A DNA stretch of 5,556 nt from Pseudomonadota bacterium (GTDB lineage Bacteria; Pseudomonadota; Gammaproteobacteria; Burkholderiales; Thiobacillaceae). Of the stretch, positions 1 through 5,556 are shown one piece after another (within the stretch, counting starts at the first letter, position 1; every line of letters begins with the position of its first letter). Made by a program: the position numbers and the translations under genes. The DNA is taken from assembly GCA_021802595.1 (NCBI GenBank), contig JAJZRT010000290.1, positions 1 through 5,556 on the forward strand, given 5' to 3'. Under the pieces are notes generated by a model. That model saw only the letters and a program-made list of their open reading frames with translations, was not told where the DNA came from and searched no databases.

Positions 1-1052
1 CCGGCGAAGGTGGGGCGCTCGGCGATGTTGATCAGCGCGTTGATGGTGCCCGCGTTGTTGACCTGGTCGTTGGGGATCGCCGAGGTATCGGAGGTGCCGG
101 GGCGGGCGTGGGCAAACACCTGCCACAGCAGATCGTTTTTCGGCATGCCGGAAACCAGGACTTCGGAGATGCGGAGGTACTGGTTGCCGACCAGCCCGGA
201 GAGGTTTTCCCATTTCGGATGGGCGGGGTCGGCGGGTGGCCTGGCGGGGTTGAAGGCGACGTGGCACGAGGCGCACGCGGTGCCGATCAGGAAAGGCGGC
301 TCGATCGAGGCGTCGGCGAGCCGACGCACCTTGAAGTCGCTGCGGCTGGGGTCGCCGGACAGCTGGCGATCGTAGCCTTCCCAGGTGCCGAGGCGGCCAT
401 TGAGCTTTTTCCACGCCACGGGATCGAAGCGCGGGTTGGGAAACTTGCGGAAGCCGAGCGCGCCGGTCGAAGTGCCGAAGGCCAGGTTGCAGCTGTCCTC
501 GCGGCCGTTGCGGTGGCCCGGCGGATCGCCCGCCGGCGGTGCGGCATCCTTGAAGTCGCACGCCGGATCGCGGTAGCCGGGCTTGCCGACGAATTTCAGC
601 AGGGTTTCATCGCCCGGGCACCAGTCGAAACCGTAGGTTTCCTCATAGCTTCTGGCCGGACAGCCGGCCGATCCGGGCGTGCAGCAGCCGGGGTCGTTGA
701 TCAGCCCCCAGGATTTGAAGCGCAGGTCGCGCCGGTCGCCGCGCAGCACGCCATACCAGTCGGGCAGTGCGGTGATGCGCTGCTGGAAGGTGTAGGTATG
801 GAAGCGCGCATTGCCCGCAGTGGCCTTGAACCAGATCTCGCGCCCGGCACGTGCCCCCGGCGACAGGCCCGCTTCGCCTTCGTGGAAGCCGGCGTCGCTG
901 TAGGCCGTGCCGGTTGCGGCGGGCGCCGCCAGCCGCTCGACGGCAGCGGCCGGCGGCAGGGTGGCACGCGCATCGCCGGGCTGGTGCGCAGACCATGCCA
1001 GCACGGCGATGGCGGAGATCCCGATGAAGCCTGCCCAGATCGATGGTTTCAT
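1..1052 (-). CDS. Exported cytochrome c-like protein with one visible CxxCH haem site, 3'-truncated
   Basis: The frame runs open from the ATG at 1052 off the window, giving 350 residues with no stop. The N-terminus looks like a Sec signal: Lys2, a hydrophobic stretch at about 4-22, and a possible cleavage site after Ala-Arg-Ala (28-30), which would place it in the periplasm. CASCH at 260-264 is a classical covalent haem c motif, followed by KWENLSGLVGNQYLR (280-294). The preceding 230 residues are Cys-rich (Cys123, 124, 131, 145, 165, 188) and include GLINDPGCC and YGFDWCPGD, possibly disulfide-bonded. GREIWFKATAGNARFH at 70-85 resembles the start of a cytochrome c helix but has no CxxCH. The single haem site deep in a long chain recalls di-haem peroxidase or RoxA-like oxygenases, in which a second site would lie beyond base 1; this is tentative. 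The electron partner is unknown. It is the last visible gene of the series, with its own strong ribosome site. Confidence 0.8.
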   Translation of the reverse strand, partial: MKPSIWAGFIGISAIAVLAWSAHQPGDARATLPPAAAVERLAAPAATGTAYSDAGFHEGEAGLSPGARAGREIWFKATAGNARFHTYTFQQRITALPDWYGVLRGDRRDLRFKSWGLINDPGCCTPGSAGCPARSYEETYGFDWCPGDETLLKFVGKPGYRDPACDFKDAAPPAGDPPGHRNGREDSCNLAFGTSTGALGFRKFPNPRFDPVAWKKLNGRLGTWEGYDRQLSGDPSRSDFKVRRLADASIEPPFLIGTACASCHVAFNPARPPADPAHPKWENLSGLVGNQYLRISEVLVSGMPKNDLLWQVFAHARPGTSDTSAIPNDQVNNAGTINALINIAERPTFA

Positions 1053-1060
1053 GGTGTGTT

Positions 1061-1066
1061 CTCCTC
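1061..1066 (-). promoter_or_regulatory. Shine-Dalgarno site of the cytochrome c-like gene
   Basis: GAGGAG on the minus strand, 8 bases before the ATG at 1052. With the adjoining bases it forms AGGAGAAC, the same octamer as before the metalloprotease start. It supports the ATG at 1052. The 62-base gap that holds it shows no clear promoter or terminator. Confidence 0.8.
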
Positions 1067-1114
1067 ATTCCGGACAACGGCGTTGCCCTTGAACTTCGTC
1101 GATGCGTCCGTCAT

Positions 1115-2557
1115 TCAGGCCGTCGAGCAGCGCTGCTCATGGATGATTTCGCAGATCCAAGGCAGCTCCGGTGCGGTGTCGCCTGCCATGGCCTGGCGTT
1201 GCCGGGCTTCCAGCAGCGGCGCTTCCAGGACGGCGCGCGCGATCCAGTGGCCGAGCTTGCGGTAGCTTTCGAACTGCGATTCGTCGAACCACTGGTCGGC
1301 GGTCGATTCGTGCGGAAAGCCCGGATGGGTGCATTTGTAGTTGAGCAGGTCGGCCGGCTCGGTGCCGGTCAGGCGTGGCTTGATGTAGACCAGCGTGGCC
1401 GGCGGCGCGTCGGGGTAGCTGATGCGGCCGACCGCGGAATAGCCGCTGGCCAGGTCTTCGGCGTGAATGTCGATGACCACGCCGAAGTCGGCGTAGCACT
1501 TGCGGATGGCATTGCCCAGGTCGTCGAACTGGCTGTCGCTGTCCTGGCCGGCGTCGATGGCGACGATGCAGGCGCAGCGCCGCCGCACCAGTTCGTAGAT
1601 GCCGAGGTTTTCGAAGTGGCCGCCATCGGACAGGTACACATAGGGCGAGGTGTACCGGGTGAGGCCGAACAACTCCTTCAGCAGATAGGTGCCGCCAAAG
1701 CTTGGGCCGTGTTGGGTCCAGGCTTTTTCATCCGCCGGGTTGGGACTCCAGTGGCCGAGGCGGACGTTGAACACGGTCATCAGGAAGGTAAGGGCGGGCG
1801 AGCTGTGATAGCCCATGTTGGGCGAGGCGGCAGCGCCCGAAATCGCCATCGACGATCCCATCCACACGCCACCCATGTAGTCGGCGGTGGGACGGTAATG
1901 ACTGATCAGCTGGCCTTTCTCGTCTGGCAGGGTGAAGCTGTAGCCGGATGCCAGTGGCGTGAAGGCAAACGCAGCGGCGCGACGTTCCTGCCACGCAAGC
2001 TGCCTGCCGGCGACCAGGTTCATCGCGGTGTTGTGAATGGCATAGGGGCGCTGGCACTGTGGCTGGCCATCAACGCCGACGGCGAGTTCGGCCAGCTTGA
2101 TGTCGTCGCGTGGATCGAAGCCGGTGAAAGGATGCGGGGAGCGCAGCTTGCAGCGCGAGGCGCCCAGGTAGCAGCGCACCAGGCGCTGACGGTAGAAGTG
2201 GTAAATCGAGAACAGGTTGACATCGAAGCGCCAGGCCAGGACGGCAGCGGCAGCCAGGCTGCCGGCGCACAGCAGCGCGACCCAGGCAATGTCGACGCCC
2301 TGGAAGTTGGCCGCTTCCTGGAAGAGCAGAGGCAGGAAACCGGTGGGGGCGCCGGCAGGCACGTCGCACCCGTTGCAGAACGCCGGCAGCATCAGCAGCC
2401 GGTGCAGGCCCAGCGAGAGCAGGCCCAGCAAACCGATGATGAAGATATAGGGCATCACCTGGGCGGTAAGGTCGCGCCAGGTCTGGCGGACCATCCCGGC
2501 GGTCTTCGCGCCGCGCCCCAGCAGCACGCCCGATGCGGTGGACAGCAGCCAGGTCAT
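1115..2557 (-). CDS. Patatin-like phospholipase, C-terminal part (catalytic Asp half)
   Basis: This is the 480-residue second part, counted from the first ATG after the amber codon. The frame is open for 7 codons more up to the stop (A-F-V-A-A-G-G). Two further hydrophobic segments lie at about 34-57 and 89-109. A soluble part then carries conserved-looking stretches, GAAASPNMGYHSSPAL (241-256) and YVYLSDGGHFENLGIYELVRR (307-327). Asp311 in DGG fits the catalytic Asp of the patatin dyad. The region AIDAGQDSDSQFDDLGNAIRK (334-353) follows the active site, as is common in this family. The piece has no catalytic Ser. No good Shine-Dalgarno precedes the ATG at 2557 (the upstream bases are GC-rich CGCCGCCGGCGGC), so independent initiation is doubtful and reinitiation or readthrough would be needed. 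It ends in TGA, 62 bases before the cytochrome gene. It is clearly the missing half of the same enzyme; whether it is made is unknown. Confidence 0.7.
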   Translation of the reverse strand: MTWLLSTASGVLLGRGAKTAGMVRQTWRDLTAQVMPYIFIIGLLGLLSLGLHRLLMLPAFCNGCDVPAGAPTGFLPLLFQEAANFQGVDIAWVALLCAGSLAAAAVLAWRFDVNLFSIYHFYRQRLVRCYLGASRCKLRSPHPFTGFDPRDDIKLAELAVGVDGQPQCQRPYAIHNTAMNLVAGRQLAWQERRAAAFAFTPLASGYSFTLPDEKGQLISHYRPTADYMGGVWMGSSMAISGAAASPNMGYHSSPALTFLMTVFNVRLGHWSPNPADEKAWTQHGPSFGGTYLLKELFGLTRYTSPYVYLSDGGHFENLGIYELVRRRCACIVAIDAGQDSDSQFDDLGNAIRKCYADFGVVIDIHAEDLASGYSAVGRISYPDAPPATLVYIKPRLTGTEPADLLNYKCTHPGFPHESTADQWFDESQFESYRKLGHWIARAVLEAPLLEARQRQAMAGDTAPELPWICEIIHEQRCSTA

Positions 2558-2578
2558 GCCGCCGGCGGCGACGAAAGC

Positions 2579-2581
2579 CTA
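2579..2581 (-). other. In-frame amber codon splitting the patatin gene
   Basis: Reading the minus strand, the codons TGG GCT CCA TAG GCT TTC keep one frame: the first part starts at 3796 and the second part's first ATG is at 2557, a difference of 1239 bases or exactly 413 codons. A one-base change from TGG, CAG, GAG, AAG, TAC, TAT, TTG or TCG would explain it; the original residue cannot be told from this window. TAG also ends the amidase gene at a sensible domain boundary, which argues against amber being a general sense codon here. Confidence 0.9.
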
Positions 2582-3796
2582 TGGAGCCCAGCGGAAGAAA
2601 GCCGGGGCAATGAAGACGATGCAGAATACGGCGGCCCATACCAGCGACACCAGCAGCACCCAGCCGCCGAGGCGTGACCACCATTCGCGCGAGTCGTGCG
2701 AAAAGTAACGGCCCATCAGGCCGATATGGCCCACCACGGTGAGCGAATAGAATTTCAGCAGCAGGGGGGTGGCCAGTGCCGAGGCTATCCACGAGCCGCT
2801 GTAGCGGTTTTCGCCGCGCGGAATGACGTGCGCCACTTCGGCCAGCAGCGCCAGCAGCAGTCCGCCCAGCGCGCCTGCCAGCAGGGCATAGATGGCCATC
2901 TGGGCAAGCTGGACCAGGGTGAAACGCGCCTGTCCCGGGTTGTGCCGCCCCAGGAAATGTCCCAGTATCCAGCCCGCCAGCCAGGGGGGAACGTAAACCA
3001 GCATGCCCCACATGGCCCAGGCGAGCGGCGACAGCTTCTCCAGGGTGGGCGCACCGACATAAAACCCATAGGCGATCAGCCAGGCCGACAGCAGCCCGGG
3101 CAGTACCACCAGGATCAGCACGCCGCTCTGGCGGGTGTAGAAGGGGCGGCTTTTGAAGGCGCCGCGGCTGCCCAGATTGAGCCCGATGAAAATCATGGCG
3201 ATGAAGATGCAGAGGATGCCGCCACCGAACAGCGGCAGGAGGCGGGCGCCCCCCTCCGCGTGGGCCCCTTCCCAGCCGACCAGCCAGCGGACGAGCCACA
3301 CCAGCAGGCGCGGCAGCAGCAATACCCCGCCCAGCGTCAGCAACAGCAGGACGAGGTTGAGGTAAAGGTTGCGCAGATAGGTGGCCACCGCGGTCAGCGT
3401 GTCGGCTGAAAAAAAGCTGGCCTGGGGCGTGAGGTAATTGCTGTAGCCGCGCAGGAAACGGATCGCGGAATTTTCCGTGCCGCCGGTCTGCAGGCATTTT
3501 TCGGCCGTCTCGACCCGGCCGTCGCACTTGCGATGGATGAAGGCCGACAGCCAGCCGCCGATATAGCCGCCGCCCGACACGCACGACAGGTAATCGAATT
3601 GCCGCAGCAGCTTGAGTTCGGCGAGGGCCTGGGTGACGCCCAGGTTGAAGGTCGCGCTGCGGATGCCGCCGCCGGAGAAGGCCAGCCCGGTCAGCGGCCG
3701 GCCGGGGCCATCGTGGCGGCCGTCGGGTTCGCGGATGGCGGCGCGCTCCTGCGCCAGGACGCGTTCCCAGTCGAGCGAGGTCGGCGTGTCGGCCAT
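2579..3796 (-). CDS. Patatin-like phospholipase, N-terminal part (catalytic Ser half, membrane segments)
   Basis: The 405-residue first part would be an acyl hydrolase subunit if translated alone, but it lacks the catalytic Asp. LAFSGGGIRSATFNLG at 38-53 is the glycine-rich oxyanion-hole motif of patatins. SCVSGGGYIGG at 71-81 carries the nucleophile Ser74; the elbow reads C-V-S-G-G, with Cys72 where the consensus GxSxG has Gly. From about residue 145 the protein is strongly hydrophobic, with likely membrane segments near 145-168, 188-208, 225-247, 258-281, 295-320, 338-358 and 376-400, so it should sit in the inner membrane. The ATG at 3796 follows the metalloprotease TAA by 6 bases and has only a weak Shine-Dalgarno, which points to coupled translation. 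It ends FFRWAP followed by TAG. A T7 run (coding strand) at 3415-3409 encodes part of ASFFSAD. The family is confident; function of this piece alone is doubtful. Confidence 0.8.
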   Translation of the reverse strand: MADTPTSLDWERVLAQERAAIREPDGRHDGPGRPLTGLAFSGGGIRSATFNLGVTQALAELKLLRQFDYLSCVSGGGYIGGWLSAFIHRKCDGRVETAEKCLQTGGTENSAIRFLRGYSNYLTPQASFFSADTLTAVATYLRNLYLNLVLLLLTLGGVLLLPRLLVWLVRWLVGWEGAHAEGGARLLPLFGGGILCIFIAMIFIGLNLGSRGAFKSRPFYTRQSGVLILVVLPGLLSAWLIAYGFYVGAPTLEKLSPLAWAMWGMLVYVPPWLAGWILGHFLGRHNPGQARFTLVQLAQMAIYALLAGALGGLLLALLAEVAHVIPRGENRYSGSWIASALATPLLLKFYSLTVVGHIGLMGRYFSHDSREWWSRLGGWVLLVSLVWAAVFCIVFIAPAFFRWAP

Positions 3797-3802
3797 GGGC
3801 GC

Positions 3803-4909
3803 TTACCAGACCATGACCGAGGTTTCGGCAGCGGATTCCGCGTAATACAGGCGGATGCCGATCTGGTAGCGCCGCCCATTGACCAGGCGCATGTCGATGC
3901 GGGCGTTCAGGTCGGTGCCGCTGTCGTCGCTGCCGGCAATCTGCACGTTGCCCGTGGGGGTGACCTCGAACAGCACCATGACGGTGTCGGAGGTGCCGAA
4001 GGTGCCGATGCGGTAGGTGCGGGTGCGTTTGGGGGTGAAGTTGAACACGCGGGTTTGGCCTGCCTTGATGGCCAGCTTCTGCGACAGGCCCACTTCCAGC
4101 GAGGGGGGGGTCTCCTTGGGTTGGGTGCCGGGATAGGACTGGACGATCCAGGTCTTGTCCGCCGGGGAGAGGCCACCCCTGGGCGTCAGGCCGTTGTGAT
4201 AGCGCGCCGGCTCGATGATCAGCCCGGGTTCGAACTGGTATTCCATGACCGAATCGGGATCCCAGTGGGTGCCCTTCACTTCCGCCACCGGGATCTTGCG
4301 CAGGATGTTCCATTCGATCTGCTGCAGGTCCCAGTTGTTGGGCGGCCCCTTGAAGTAGGCTTTCACAGCGGCGGTGTCCCAGGTGATGCCGGCGTAGGGG
4401 TTCTGGTGCTCGTGTTCCAGGCCCAGCGTGTGGCCGATCTCATGCAGGGCGGTGTCGTGCCCGTAGGGCGTGGTCAGCGCCCAGCCGTAGTTCATGGTGC
4501 GCTCGTGCGGGTCGCGCGTATTGAGAACGTCGCGCCCCACGTAGGACCACGAGCCGTCCTGCGGGTCGAAGCCGATGCGGACGGTGGCATCCTCGGGCCG
4601 GCTCACTTCCTTGAAGCTGATGCCGATGCCCAGCTTGAACCAGGTCTGGAACGCGCGGCCGACTTCCTTGATGTCGGCGGCCTTGCCGTGCCAGGCGGCC
4701 GGAACGGCATCGCCGGACTTGAAGCAGTAATAGGTCAGCTGCGTGCCATTCACCCATTTCTTGCCGCTCGCGATGATGGCGCGGGCGCGCATCGCATCGA
4801 CGGCAGGATCGAATTGCCGGGGATTCTGGATCGGCTGCGAACAGTAGCGGATGGCTGCCGTATCGGCTTTCTCCGCTGCGGGCTTTTTGGGTTTGCGGGT
4901 TTTCGCCAT
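3803..4909 (-). CDS. Astacin-like (M12A-type) zinc metalloprotease with C-terminal PPC-like domain
   Basis: Predicted zinc endopeptidase of 368 residues. The zinc site is the extended metzincin motif HEIGHTLGLEHEH at 156-168, with His156, His160 and His166 as ligands and Glu157 as general base. The Met-turn is SVMEY at 220-224; Tyr224 sits where astacins have their extra tyrosine ligand. The catalytic domain spans about 50-262. After a Pro-rich linker (PKETPPS, 264-270), residues 271-368 look like a bacterial pre-peptidase C-terminal beta-sandwich (IKAGQTRVFNF, TYRIGTFGTSDTVMVLFE, SDDSGTDLN, GRRYQIGI). The N-terminus (MAKTRKPKKPAAEKAD) is Lys-rich and has no hydrophobic core, so no Sec signal peptide or propeptide is evident; export would need another route. 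The start at 4909 is set by a strong Shine-Dalgarno. It ends in TAA 6 bases before the patatin ATG, so the two are probably translationally coupled. An eight-C run lies in the linker. Family assignment is strong; substrate is unknown. Confidence 0.9.
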   Translation of the reverse strand: MAKTRKPKKPAAEKADTAAIRYCSQPIQNPRQFDPAVDAMRARAIIASGKKWVNGTQLTYYCFKSGDAVPAAWHGKAADIKEVGRAFQTWFKLGIGISFKEVSRPEDATVRIGFDPQDGSWSYVGRDVLNTRDPHERTMNYGWALTTPYGHDTALHEIGHTLGLEHEHQNPYAGITWDTAAVKAYFKGPPNNWDLQQIEWNILRKIPVAEVKGTHWDPDSVMEYQFEPGLIIEPARYHNGLTPRGGLSPADKTWIVQSYPGTQPKETPPSLEVGLSQKLAIKAGQTRVFNFTPKRTRTYRIGTFGTSDTVMVLFEVTPTGNVQIAGSDDSGTDLNARIDMRLVNGRRYQIGIRLYYAESAAETSVMVW

Positions 4910-4915
4910 GGCGTT

Positions 4916-4920
4916 CTCCT
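4916..4920 (-). promoter_or_regulatory. Shine-Dalgarno site of the metalloprotease gene
   Basis: AGGAG read on the minus strand, 6 bases before the ATG at 4909. It decides the start: the same frame is open upstream to an ATG at 5041, but that extension runs antisense-free through the amidase gene in another frame and has no comparable site. The octamer AGGAGAAC recurs before the cytochrome gene. Confidence 0.85.
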
Positions 4921-4947
4921 GTGTGGACGGGGAAGGCAAGCCGGGGG

Positions 4948-5556
4948 CTAGGCGCTGACGGGCGCGAGGTATTTGCTGTGGCACCAGCCGACGATGTCCA
5001 TCACGCCGTTGACCTCGTCCGCCACGTCGACCTGCCACCACAGGCCGCGCTTGGCCAGTACCTCGACCTCGGTGCCGGTGGGCAGCGGCGTGCCGGGCAG
5101 GGCGGAAAAATCGGGGCCGGCCCCGCTCCGCACGAACAGCCGGGCCGTGGTGCGGTAGCGCTCGGGATGGTCGTCACCCCGCCCCAGCAAGCGGGCGCGC
5201 ACCGAATCCATCGGAAAATCCGGGCCGGGATCGCGTTTGCGGCCAGGCGCGATGTCGTCGTGCCCCAGCACATCGGCGAGGGCGTAGTCCTTGAACAGGG
5301 CCATGCCGCATTCCAGCGTGGCTTCGATCTGCTCGGGGCTATAGGCATGCCAGCCGGATGGCTGGGCACCCGGCGGGTCGTTCTTGTGGAGGGCGACGGT
5401 GACTTGGCTATCGGGATAGCTGCGGCGGGTGAGCGGCGACACCCATTTGCCGCCGCTGCGGATCAGGAGGCCTGCATTGTCGAGTTCGATGCCGATGCTG
5501 TAATGATTGAGGCCGGACAGGTTGCCCCAGCGCGACTGGCCTGCGTGCCCAGCCAT
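4948..5556 (-). CDS. N-acetylmuramoyl-L-alanine amidase (AmpD/AmiD type) with C-terminal SH3-like domain, 5'-truncated
   Basis: Predicted zinc amidase that cleaves the bond between N-acetylmuramic acid and L-Ala of the peptidoglycan stem. The visible 202 residues start inside the Amidase_2 fold. A GHAGQSRWGN stretch at 3-12 precedes SIGIELDN (20-27), whose Glu24 matches the catalytic Glu of the family. LGHDDIAPGRKRDPG (97-111) supplies the two C-terminal zinc ligands, His99 and Asp109. The first zinc His and roughly the first 50 residues lie beyond the window, so the Met at the very edge is probably internal and any signal peptide cannot be judged. Residues about 137-200 look like a bacterial SH3 domain (RLFVRSG, then GTEVEVLAKRGLWWQVDV, ending GWCHSKYLAPV), usually a cell-wall targeting module. 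The gene ends in TAG right after this domain. It is the first visible gene of a same-strand series, 38 bases before the metalloprotease. The amidase call is firm; periplasmic, cytosolic or exported location is open. Confidence 0.9.
   Translation of the reverse strand: MAGHAGQSRWGNLSGLNHYSIGIELDNAGLLIRSGGKWVSPLTRRSYPDSQVTVALHKNDPPGAQPSGWHAYSPEQIEATLECGMALFKDYALADVLGHDDIAPGRKRDPGPDFPMDSVRARLLGRGDDHPERYRTTARLFVRSGAGPDFSALPGTPLPTGTEVEVLAKRGLWWQVDVADEVNGVMDIVGWCHSKYLAPVSA

Larger units (their letters stand above)
1115..3796 (-). pseudogene. Polytopic patatin-like phospholipase gene interrupted by an in-frame amber codon (whole locus)
   Basis: Read through, the locus is one frame of 893 codons plus a final TGA, and it makes sense only as one enzyme. 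Ser74 in the nucleophile elbow (YLSCVSGGGYIGG) lies in the first part, and the Asp of the patatin Ser-Asp dyad, in LSDGGHFENLGIYEL, lies in the second at about position 724. Between them come roughly nine hydrophobic segments (about 145-523), so the patatin fold is split by a membrane block, as I recall for large bacterial patatin-family proteins near 900 residues. The frame is broken only by TAG at 2581-2579. No second stop or frameshift occurs in the 487 codons that follow, and GC-rich codon use stays uniform. This is either a very young pseudogene, a sequence error, a suppressed stop, or two cooperating polypeptides. It is listed as a pseudogene as the cautious call; the two halves are also listed separately. 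Confidence 0.6.

Noticed and set aside
1072..1088. Imperfect palindrome (ggacaacg g cgttgccc) between patatin and cytochrome genes as terminator or operator
   Set aside because: The stem has a mismatch, almost no loop and no T run after it; such short matches are expected by chance in GC-rich DNA.
108..1265. Plus-strand open frame of 385 codons antisense to the cytochrome-like gene
   Set aside because: Shadow frame; the minus strand encodes signal peptide and CxxCH with a strong ribosome site.
2557..2581. Frameshift as the cause of the split patatin gene
   Set aside because: Both parts are in one frame; only a stop codon lies between them.
2579..2581. Genome-wide reassignment of TAG to an amino acid
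   Set aside because: The amidase gene ends in TAG directly after its SH3-like domain and just before the next gene's ribosome site, so TAG seems to be a normal stop here. Local suppression is not excluded.
1043..2677. Plus-strand open frame of 544 codons antisense to the patatin C-terminal half
   Set aside because: Composition (Ala, Gly, Gln, Val rich, no recognisable motif) fits the antisense shadow of a GC-rich gene; no ribosome site or domain supports it.
2070..4313. Long minus-strand open frame of 747 codons overlapping metalloprotease and patatin in another frame
   Set aside because: Its translation is rich in Arg, Pro, Gly and His and has low-complexity character, as expected for an off-frame reading of GC-rich codons. 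The overlapping frame carries clear zinc and patatin motifs.
3533..4951. Plus-strand open frame of 472 codons antisense to the metalloprotease
   Set aside because: It mirrors the third-position bias of the real gene and shows no domain; the minus-strand reading has the complete HExxHxxGxxH motif.
4910..5041. Upstream ATG at 5041 as start of the metalloprotease
   Set aside because: It would add 44 Arg/Gly-rich residues overlapping the amidase SH3 region off-frame; the ATG at 4909 has AGGAG at proper distance.
5554..5556. ATG at the window edge as true start of the amidase
   Set aside because: The protein would lack the first zinc His and the first part of the Amidase_2 fold; truncation by the window explains it better.

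Overview
The window is GC-rich (clearly above 60 % by eye) and almost wholly coding on the minus strand. It looks like an accessory operon of a high-GC Gram-negative bacterium, probably a proteobacterium. That guess rests on the codon bias and on an exported haem-c protein in the last gene; no taxonomic marker gene is present. Both ends of the window cut through genes.

Layout in the direction of transcription (high to low coordinates): (1) the 3' part of an AmpD/AmiD-type N-acetylmuramoyl-L-alanine amidase with a C-terminal SH3-like domain (5556-4948); (2) after a 38-base gap carrying a strong Shine-Dalgarno, an astacin-like (M12A-type) zinc metalloprotease with a C-terminal beta-sandwich-like domain (4909-3803); (3) only 6 bases later, a large polytopic patatin-like phospholipase gene (3796-1115) interrupted by an in-frame amber codon at 2581-2579; (4) after a 62-base gap with another strong Shine-Dalgarno, the 5' part of an exported cysteine-rich protein with one CxxCH haem-c motif (1052 to beyond base 1). 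No tRNA, rRNA, CRISPR array, IS element or convincing terminator was seen, and no gap exceeds 62 bases.

The first three products target peptidoglycan, protein and phospholipid, the three main polymers of a bacterial envelope. Together with a haem protein, this suggests a co-expressed degradative, lytic or effector-like cassette, but that is inference from gene content. The most striking observation is the single TAG in the patatin gene. It separates the catalytic Ser half from the catalytic Asp half, with no frame change and with conserved motifs and codon bias intact on both sides. It could be a very recent nonsense mutation, a sequencing error, a suppressed stop, or a two-polypeptide enzyme.
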